From Paramacrobiotus richtersi (lineage: Eukaryota; Tardigrada; Eutardigrada; Parachela; Macrobiotidae), in assembly GCA_034698045.1 (NCBI GenBank), contig JAQGAU010000329.1:1-30980 (forward strand): a DNA stretch of 30,980 bases, given 5' to 3'. Position 1 is the stretch's first letter; every line of letters starts with the position of its first letter. The notes below the pieces were generated by a model. It was given only the letters and a program-made list of their open reading frames with translations, made no database searches and was not told the DNA's origin. A program made the translations under genes and the position numbers. Shown in pieces: positions 23,485 to 30,980 of the stretch.

Positions 23485-23788
23485 GAAGTGGTACTGACAC
23501 CCCTAATACTGGTGAAAAATTCCTGTATGCAAACACCGCGTTGTTGAGACACTAACCGGTAAAATCGTCTGTTCGCTCCCATGCTGTCATGTCTGCAGCA
23601 CTTGTGCAATGTACTCCTTGGACCGCTAAATTCATGCACCTCAGATCTCTTCTTGTGGTTTGACCTGAAGGTTAAACCATAACAATAGGTCCGAGGTTGC
23701 CTGAAGGCTGAAGGTTGTCGCAACGGAAAATCTGTTTCATCAGATGTTGGAGATGAGTTCATCAGCCGAACGGCTTGACTAGTCGATT

Positions 23789-23815
23789 CCCAGGCAAGAC
23801 TGTGTCTTGCCTGGG
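23789..23815 (+). other. Perfect 12-bp hairpin
   Basis: CCCAGGCAAGAC, a 3-nt loop, and GTCTTGCCTGGG. About 55 bp on is a GTTCCGCTGCGG direct repeat (near 23868 and 23918) with short TTCCG tandem units between the two copies. Confidence 0.85.
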
Positions 23816-24776
23816 CAGGAACAAGTTTGCATCGTCTTTGTTCTCGTTCGTGGTCATTTATTCACCTTGTTCCGCTGCGGTTCCGTTCCGTTCCGTTCAT
23901 ATTTGGTCATAAACGTTGTTCCGCTGCGGAAAGACAATAAATTAAATCATCAGATATATCATCTTTCGCTCTGCGGAACTCGAACTTACTTCTACCGAAA
24001 AAGTTTGTTTTTCCCGTTAAGCGATTGTTTCGCATTGCTCACACAATTTCCACAACCATCAAATATTCTGTTATAGCCAGTAATCCATGCAGTTTCTGTT
24101 GATGCGCCAATCTCGTGAATCGCTGATATGGCTGTACGTGAATACACGGGGACCGATTTTCTCATAGGTTTTGTACTGCTTGAGAAAACAACTGGTCTAC
24201 ACGCTACGTATCAACTGTTTTCATTGGTCCTAACTCTAAACGCGAGATTCTGTGGCAGAAGATAGAGACTTCGGGAATTATAAATACGGCATTCTCGTTA
24301 TCCTCAGGATGTCTGTGTGATTCTCAAGGAAGCTCTAAAATTTTAAAAATAGTCAGTCTAAAGAGTCTAGATTTTTCCTTACACCGGGAATTTTTGCGGT
24401 ATTTAGCATCGTTTAATGTTCCGGCTTCTGTTCTGATGCGGCTTTTGCAGGTTCACTTTTATTTTCAAGTTATCAGAAATATGCTGCTAATACCAACGTC
24501 CTTTAAGCTCTTAATAGCATAATAATGCCACAAAATACTAGCGAAGTTCACGGTACGGGCAGCAGACACATATCCAGAAAAAGATGCAAACTCTGCAAAC
24601 GCTTCCAGAACTTACCGGCATGCGCTTTGGTCTAGCTATACTTGAGGTACACTCGAAAGAACCGCAGACCAAACGCGTCTAAGTCGATACGAAGTACGCC
24701 TGACATTTGTTTACACTCATAGATCTCCACACAACCGTTAACTAATTACGAGGCATTGCTATCCACTGCGTTGCTT

Positions 24777-24884
24777 CACTGTATCGTATGGTGCGTTCGT
24801 AAAGGTTAAAACTCTAGGTGCGTCTTTCACATCAGACATTACTACTTTCTGTTGAATTATGAGTTTGCCGTTTTCCGATTTAAG
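24777..24884 (-). repeat. Dispersed repeat family 1, copy 4, with truncated stem-loop
   Basis: Minus-strand reading gives VLTFTNAPYDTVKQR. The stem-loop begins at 24869 (CGTTTTCCGATTTAAG) and is cut off after 16 bp by unrelated sequence, a clean break point. Confidence 0.65.
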
Positions 24885-24999
24885 GTAAACCCGATCCCGA
24901 CAGAGCTGTTCTACAAGCCTGCGATTTGTGCGGTTCTGGAAGTGACATGGTGTTTGATTCAACCCTGGTCATACGTACAGATGATTGTTCAAGGCCAGA

Positions 25000-25330
25000 A
25001 GCATTTTTTCAACTAACAGAATCGGACTGATCATTTTAAAATGAATTTTTAAAGTTAAAAGTTTGGTCACGTTTTGGCGAAACTGCAAGAATGATATTTG
25101 CAATGCGGAAACGTCATATCATGCAGAACCACATTATCTTGCACCTTGCGCAGGCTTTTTTGGCCAAAAAAATTTTAAACTGAGTTATCGTAAAAAAACC
25201 GTTTTTAAAAACATGTTTTTGTTCCAATTTTCGTTTTAGGTATAATTTTTGCAAAAGCGTGCGCAAATATGCTTTCCATGGGTTTCTCCGTTTTTCAAGA
25301 CATTAACCGGCTTAATCCCGTAATCGCACC
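25000..25330. other. Gene-free stretch
   Basis: A/T-run-rich sequence with a small inverted pair of A5/T5 runs near 25195-25220; no gene or repeat copy seen. Confidence 0.5.
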
Positions 25331-25718
25331 GCGTGCAAAGCTTGCACAAAGTGGTGTTTGTCGTTTTTTCAGGATATGTGAATCAATGCAGGCTAGTTGA
25401 GGACAGTTGCTGCACTTCTCTGATCAGTGTGGTCTGCCAACACACTGCGCTCAGAGAAAGGGAACAGGGGCGACTGCTTGAGACTGCTGAGGGAGAATGG
25501 CCCGTCTGTGGCTTATTGTTTCAGGCCGGCATTCATGGTCAGCCGATTCTCTCATAGGTTTTCAGAAAGTATCCGACGGTAGATGTTGTTCAAATTCTGA
25601 TAGTGAAAAAACGAAACCGAATACAAACCTGGACTAAACGGATTCTGATAGGTCAAACCTTCTTTCTATAGTGTGATTTTTTTCAAAACAGTGCTACTTG
25701 CATATCGCGTCGAGATAG

Positions 25719-25784
25719 GTTTTCCCTTAAGCGTAATATTGCAGTACCTCGTGAAGTACTGTCAATGCCGCGCAAAACGAAAAA
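25719..25784 (+). repeat. 66-bp stem-loop repeat, copy 5
   Basis: TTTTCC (5-bp deletion next to it), GCG, ATTGCAGTA paired with TACTGTCAAT, CCGC, and ACGAAAAAT. Followed by the repeat body to about 26410. Confidence 0.8.
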
Positions 25785-25785
25785 T

Positions 25786-26410
25786 CTGGCAAGAGTAACA
25801 GGCAAAAAACTTTGTAGTAACAATATCGGCAAATAAATGTGCTGTTCCATTGTCCATAGCAAAAACTAACAGTGATAAGAAGGCACAACATTACGACACT
25901 ACTGATCAAACGATTCATGAGAAAATTATTACATCACGGTAGAAGTAGATATAGCCTCATGCAATGCTTCGATATAACAATTTCCGTTCAATTACGAGTA
26001 CATAATTCTGTTGTTTAAAAATACGAAAATGAGCGATGAGAGGAAGAAGTCGACCGGAACGAAGGGGGAGTTTTTCTGTCAAAGCGCCATTCAAGAAGCT
26101 TATCGCATGCAGCTGGTAACGCCTTAGGCGATGCCAAAACTAGCATCCCGGTTCTACTGTTGGGAGGACTTTTCACCACCGTCTGACCGCAGGCATGTCG
26201 GTGATTATACATCTAACGCGCTGAAAGGAATTAATCAAAAACAAGCCCACTTATATATCAGTTTATTTTTATGTGAATCCAAGAAGGTCTGCTAAAGGTC
26301 CTAGCAAGGCACCTGTTTACGCATGGAACAGCCAAACCACTCCGAAATTTCGTAAATTCGAAACGAGCATCTCACTGTCGAGACGTTCTGAACACATTCG
26401 ACGGTACACG
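25786..26410 (+). repeat. Dispersed repeat family 1, body, copy 5
   Basis: Pairs with 19124-19460 (blocks listed there) and includes the distal segment (CATCCCGG..TCTACTGTTGGGAGGACT, 26145-26200) shared with 915-1040 and 12068-12190. It is therefore the most complete copy of family 1 in the window. Confidence 0.65.
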
Positions 26411-26552
26411 AAAACGGAAGACAGGTAAGCATACAAATGGCCATCTGTTGTGACGCTACCTTTTGACATTTTTCTCTTATGTCGGCTTCGACAATCCATC
26501 GTGCTGTGGTTGTCTGTTCTTCATGCCTAAGCTCGTTAACAAGCTAGTGTAA

Positions 26553-27654
26553 ACTTGTGTAACCGGGCGCTGCCCACAATACCACAGCTGTCCTAAGTGC
26601 GGGCGCCTGGGCCATGTTGCTCGTTATTGTCACCAGCAGGCCAACAACAACGATAGCTGGCGTCGCGCTAATCCTCGCGCCCCAGCAACGCCCAACTGGC
26701 CGCCGCTCCCAGCGTCACTGAAGTCGCTGCCGTTAGTAACAACGCCCAGCCAGATGCCCCCCAGGACCAGGGCATGTACGTGGATGAGGAGGCGGACGAG
26801 CTATACGACAAGGATTCATTGCCGATGCCGGTGGAAGCAGCTCAAGAGTCAAGTCAAGTCCAACTGGACAACTTGTCCATCAGCGACGGCCGCCGCAAGT
26901 AGTTTGCTTACACCGTTATCTTTTTCTTTTTTTTTCTGAATGCAAGGTTCTTTAATGAATTATTCACTTTATTCAATTTCTTATTCCATTTACTCCACAA
27001 TTTAATGAAACACTAAATAATACGATTTAATCTAATTTTGTATTTCATTAACTCCATTATAAACTTATTTCAAATACAGTTTGCTGTTAATAACACTGGA
27101 AAATAAATCTAAAATATTACTTTATTCCGTTTCAGGCCGCCAAGCGACGAAAGGTCGCGAACGGTCGTCCCGTTCCCATCGCGTGACACGGACTCACACG
27201 AACTATATGAATATGATCCGAATGTAAGATGCACTGATTTTAGTTATTATTTCTTGGTTGTCATCTCCAAACTGTACCTTTACAGGCAAGAGTGGCACGT
27301 CGTAAACAAGAACCTGCGCGAAAGCGCAAAATGATCCCAAACCCTCCGAGACGAACTCGGACGATGCTGCACCCAAGAAGGTATCTAATGTATTTCTAAA
27401 TTTAAGTTTCTGTTATTCCCTATATCTATTCCATAAGGTATCTGATGTACGGTATTTATTAATAACTATTTCTCTTATTCCATATCTTGACTTCATAACG
27501 TACGTACGAAATTACTTGATGTACGTTTTACATGAATCGTGCTTCTGCTTCTAGTCAAGTAAGCCTCAGAAAAAGGCACAGAAGCGGACCCAGGCGTCGA
27601 CGAGAGAACCGCCGCCTGGCCGTGGATGAAAGAGTTACAGCACTGTCCTGTCTG
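26553..27654 (+). pseudogene. CCHC zinc-knuckle (gag-like) gene, spliced and frame-broken
   Basis: A CCHC knuckle, CPKCGRLGHVARYC (CX2CX4HX4C), follows CPQYHS at 26571-26630; such knuckles bind single-stranded nucleic acid and are typical of retroelement Gag/ORF1 proteins and some host proteins. An Asn/Arg/Pro-rich tail follows, and by a one-base shift near 26714 the frame continues as an acidic, Gln-rich tail (VDEEADELYDKDSLPMP). Good splice signals then define exons: donor after 26898, exon 27136-27223, exon 27286-27380, exon from 27555. In phase these read PPSDERSRTVVPFPSRD, LYEYDPNARVARRKQEPARK and then a basic tail. Other frames of the same exons also look protein-like (AAKRRKV at 27137; DDAAPKKSSKPQKKAQKR across the last junction), so more indels are likely. 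Transposon-derived gene or decayed host gene; the introns favour the latter. Confidence 0.5.
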
Positions 27655-27659
27655 AGGGA

Positions 27660-28117
27660 ATGACGCATTATGTTGACCTGGCAGGAGCCAGGAAGTTTCG
27701 AGAAGCGGATGGTTCCATTACTGTATCGGGTCGGTGGGCGGGCGAGTACACATTCCCGTTGGAAGAATTTGGACCGCACGTAGGAGACAACCTTCCCTGG
27801 GTGGGCGAAGATGATCCAGGACACGATTTGCCATGCTGGTGAGATGTAGAAACATAACTGAGAAGAAACAGGACCAGGTTAAGCGTGTGGGCGGTTATGT
27901 TTGCCCATACTGCTACAAAAGGGCAAAAGTGAGAGGAAACGTTCACATTTACACGCACGACGAGTATTGGTCGAAAGCAAAGCAGAATGCGGTACGCCAC
28001 GTTGTCGGAAGGGAAGATGGGTACTCTCCACGACAGCCCCGTGAATACTTTGCTGCAGAGGAACCAGAAAACGCTTCAGAAAAGAACGGGCCTAAGCGTC
28101 TGCTAATTACATTCTAA
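27660..28117 (+). pseudogene. C2H2-like zinc-finger fragment
   Basis: Two overlapping frames. The first, from ATG 27660, reads HYVDLAGARKFREADGS ... FPLEEFGPHVGDNLPW and ends at 27842. The second (27833-28117) reads VCPYCYKRAKVRGNVHIYTH, a CX2CX10HX3H pattern two residues short of the classical C2H2 spacing, then ends in a polar Glu/Lys-rich tail. They probably form one protein broken by an indel near 27835. They may be the 3' part of the CCHC gene upstream, since a further frame between them reads PWMKELQHCPV; I cannot settle this from sequence alone. Confidence 0.4.
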
Positions 28118-28700
28118 CGGATATACACCAACCGTTTGCTAGTTCTGGTGGCATGGTCTTCACTGCTCAGCAGTGATCCACAAATTCCAGCATAAGAATT
28201 CGCGAAGTTCTTAATGTGTATCACTTGCCGCGGTGCAGATCGTGACAAGTATCTGGCAACAGAACATCCCGGAAAGTACCTATGTAGTGTATGGTAATCA
28301 CGAGATCTTGGAAATGTGTCAATCTAAAGTGTTCTTGGCAACTGCCTTATGATTCTATGTTGTACATGTTGCTACGAGTATTTAGTCTGCTATCTAGCAG
28401 CTCCTGAGCTGCATAATACAGTATGCGTTCAGATACATGACAACCTACATCGAAGCGAATACACTTCCCACACTTTGTAACCAAGAAAGGGTCCGTGAAA
28501 TCCTATGAATGACAGGCAGCCGAACCCATTCTTTGCAGGCCCACATACAGCATTTTAATGTTGTTATGTAGCGCCGATCTGCAACCAACATCTCTTGACA
28601 CTAGACTCTCTCACAACTGTTAGCCGCAGCCGGCGCAGCGTATCCTAGACGCCGTTTACTAAAACTGATTTATTCGTAGCTGCTACGCACGATACAACGA
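28118..28700. other. Gene-free stretch
   Basis: No frame or RNA gene that I can support. Confidence 0.45.
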
Positions 28701-28704
28701 TAAC

Positions 28705-28815
28705 CGAAAAGTAAGTCAACAAGAAAAACCTCGCAAATGCGGGAGACATACTACTGATTCCCTATAGTTGCATTCAACCACTCACGTACCCCAACGTTCG
28801 GGGACCAGTTTCCAG
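28705..28815 (+). repeat. Dispersed repeat family 3, copy 2
   Basis: Diverged copy of 12490-12600: AACCTCGCAAATGCG, ACTACTGATTCCC, CCACTCACGTACCCCAACGTTCGGGG.CCAG. Confidence 0.65.
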
Positions 28816-29249
28816 AAGTGAACATCTTACAAAGTCTGCGGCGAAAGAACCAACGCTAAACCTTTAATAAAACAGTCCTTGGCAAAACAAATGGAAGCGA
28901 AACAGTTCGAGTCTGCACTAACCGAGCTCTGCAGATGGTACAACGGAATCTGAACAATAAAAGGATTTTCGGTACACAGATATTAATATTACGCAAGCTT
29001 GCTACGATCTTCTCAAAAATGCGCCAATGCAGACTTCGGCTGCTTTTCGTAGTACCAATCAGATTATACTTGAATATTGTTTAGGCAATCCGCAGCTATC
29101 GATTCGAAATCTGCTCGAACGCATCCGTCATCACCGATGCAAAGCAAATGGCAAGGTCACCCAGACGGAAAACTGGAGGCACAAGGGGGGCAGGATCCAT
29201 AACTGCGAGCCCGCAAGCTCGCTAACTGTGACACTGTATTAAGTATACA

Positions 29250-30180
29250 TATGTGACCTTGTACTTGGAACGAACTGGATTTGGACAAAACTGCTTATGC
29301 TACCTGACCGGCTTCGAAACATCTGTAGGGGAAGTGAAGTGGAGCGATCTAAAGTGCATAAAGTGGATAAAGGATAATTTTATGCCGACTATCTGCCGTC
29401 TTTATTGTGAACTTGCAGTAAGTTGTTTTTAAACAAACTGTTCTGCGTTCATTTTCCTTGACTGTTATTGAAGTCGCAGCATTTAATTTTTGCGCATCTG
29501 TTGATGTGTCTGTAGATTTTCAATTTTCTTGTATCTGTGGACGTAAAACGATTAAATTAAACTAAACGAAACTAATCTTGGCAGCGGAATTGTGATATCA
29601 CGTGGTGAGAGCGAGAGAGTGCTGTTGGCTGATAAAGGCTTGGCAGACGGTCCTATTTCTGATACGTCATACTAGGACAATCGGCGGACGAATCCGAACG
29701 CTGCGCTCCACTGGGTATTCGCCAACTTCGACCTGGAGCTCCCTCCGGAAGTGGGGGTTGTGATGGGCTACTAAAGTAAAAGCGATACACGGTCGAACGA
29801 ACCAATCCAGACAAGCGCTGCCAAAACTGGACTTGGGCATCTCCGAGCATTCAGGATACGGCCGTCAGAACCAACATGTGCTCTTCATCATAACTAGTCA
29901 CCGGTTGCTCGAGGCCACCAGCATCCAGTGGACAGACGATCTCGATAACGGCATAGACCGGGCGTCCCATAACCGTTATAACTTTTAAAATAATTTTTGT
30001 AACGAAGCCATAGTAGAAGACATAGTTATCCGGAAGAAGAAAACTTCTGCAAAGTTCTGAAATATATATTTGGATGATCACAAGAAAAAATACTGTTTAC
30101 TTGTTGCAGCAGACCCGACCGGCTCAGCTGCTCGATTAATGGTGCTATATTTGAAGATAACATCAACAGACTTAGGACTG
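29250..30180. other. No supported gene
   Basis: Several short frames on both strands, none with a motif, start context or splice pattern that I trust. Confidence 0.4.
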
Positions 30181-30200
30181 CTGAACACTCGGACACGAAA

Positions 30201-30569
30201 ATGAAAGAACTGAGATTCGAACTGGTTTCGGAGAACGATGTGAACAAGCTCAAGAAAGCCCAAGGAAAGGAGGACAACAGGAAAGGGTACAGCACAGAAA
30301 GAGACCAATATTTCCGGTGCGGCAAGGGATTTTTAATTTTCTTTGAGATGGTAAGCGAATATGTATTGTATGTTTGTGTCAGTCGCTCCACCATGCCTTT
30401 GTCAGAAACTTTGGAGAACATGGAACAATCTATCGATGTCTCAGCAAGAATTCTGATTCGCAGTGTCCGTACTGTAAAGAAGAACGGATGGCTTCGCGAG
30501 AAGGAGTCAAAAAAAAGCGGGCCACTAAAGGCAGCAGCAATGGCTAATGCCATGGCGTCAGCATGTTAG
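30201..30569 (+). pseudogene. Possible FLYWCH-like zinc-finger fragment, frame-broken
   Basis: From an ATG at 30201 the frame reads a Lys/Glu-rich lead (VNKLKKAQGKEDNRKGY) and DQYFRCGKGFLIFFE. After a one-base shift near 30345 another frame continues DGKRICIVCLCQ, then HHAFVRNFGEHGTIYRCLSK, with C-X8-C (CLSKNSDSQC) and a basic tail ending at a TAA around 30545. Aromatic-x-C followed by a second cysteine 8-9 residues on resembles the FLYWCH finger, a DNA- or protein-binding module; the final HxH is missing. A GTAAGC donor at 30349 and CTTTGTCAG acceptor offer an alternative 55-bp intron, but the joined frame then stops early. Weak family assignment. Confidence 0.3.
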
Positions 30570-30980
30570 TCGATATTCTGTCGATTTTGGCGTTCACTGG
30601 GAAACTATGGTTAAGGTTAGGTAACAGAACTACTCCATTGTGCACTTGTGCTGTTGTGCAAACTGTGCGCTCCTCCCGCTTCTACTGCACATGCAACAAA
30701 TGAGGGACAGCCAGCCAAGCAACAGCCTTCCAGTCAAATTCCCCCCAATTCCTGGCATCCTCTCGTCTATGTCTATTCTATCTGTGAAAGCGGAACCAGT
30801 GCCGAACAGGATCGAAAGCCAGTGCAGTTAGTGGCACTCGGAGACGCTGATCCCAGACTGCTTTTGCACTACTTTTTGTGTCGGGGGCTTTTGCCGAATA
30901 AAGCTGTTACGATACTTTTTGTATGGCAGAGCTAATAACGATATTAACAGAACGCGAAGGTCAACGGCTGATGATCATGA

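Noticed and set aside
24279..24286. TATAAATA, a possible core promoter
   Set aside because: No gene follows within a sensible distance on the plus strand, and such octamers are expected by chance in this base composition.
24525..24635. Small ATG frame with RKRCKLCKRF, resembling the start of a piggyBac cysteine-rich tail
   Set aside because: Only 36 residues with a single CxxC; too little to assign.
29653..29850. Minus-strand frame rich in Ser/Pro (SPSQPPLPEGAP)
   Set aside because: No domain, start context or splice sites; composition alone is not evidence.
30621..30935. Proline/Gln-containing open frame (EGQPAKQQPSSQIPP)
   Set aside because: No ATG, no motif, ends near the window edge; could be an exon but is unsupported.

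Overview
This is a eukaryotic, almost certainly invertebrate animal window. The recognisable genes are split by short GT-AG introns (about 50-110 bp in most cases). They include a rhodopsin-type GPCR and a receptor tyrosine kinase, and they sit in a mosaic of old, diverged repeats. There is nothing bacterial here: no operons, no ribosome binding sites. The combination of tiny introns, GPCR style (NRAW in place of DRY) and kinase style makes a tardigrade my best guess, but that is inference from style, not proof.

Layout. 1-458 (minus): tail of a LINE-type reverse transcriptase, running off the left edge. 459-2500: repeats and no gene. 2516-4372 (plus): a seven-helix GPCR with one in-frame stop in helix 5; two candidate 5' mini-exons lie at 2516-2644. 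4493-4999 (minus): an unbroken 168-codon frame for an unknown protein with one hydrophobic segment. 5505-6363 (plus): an unknown, frame-broken gene. 6660-13000: mostly repeats and gene-poor DNA. 13006-13180: a near-perfect 64-bp-arm hairpin. 14085-16756 (minus): the main find, a receptor tyrosine kinase whose ectodomain is a GH16 (laminarinase/lectin-like) fold followed by an 11-residue glycosylated repeat stalk, a membrane helix and a five-exon kinase. 16894-17269: an inverted-repeat-bounded element. 17564-18438 (minus): exons with a signal peptide for an unknown cysteine-containing extracellular protein; their splice phase would allow them to be the missing N-terminus of the receptor. 18900-26400: repeats, a BED-finger fragment (20363-20873) and an unknown coding-like stretch (22226-22625). 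26553-28117 (plus): a spliced, broken CCHC zinc-knuckle gene and a C2H2-like fragment. 30201-30569: a possible FLYWCH-like fragment.

A 66-bp stem-loop recurs in five full copies and one truncated one, all in the same orientation, embedded in a longer dispersed repeat family. Several genes carry single-base frame breaks, two of them at runs of five A (on the coding strand). Either many genes here are dying copies or the underlying assembly has residual indel errors; this affects every 'pseudogene' call below.
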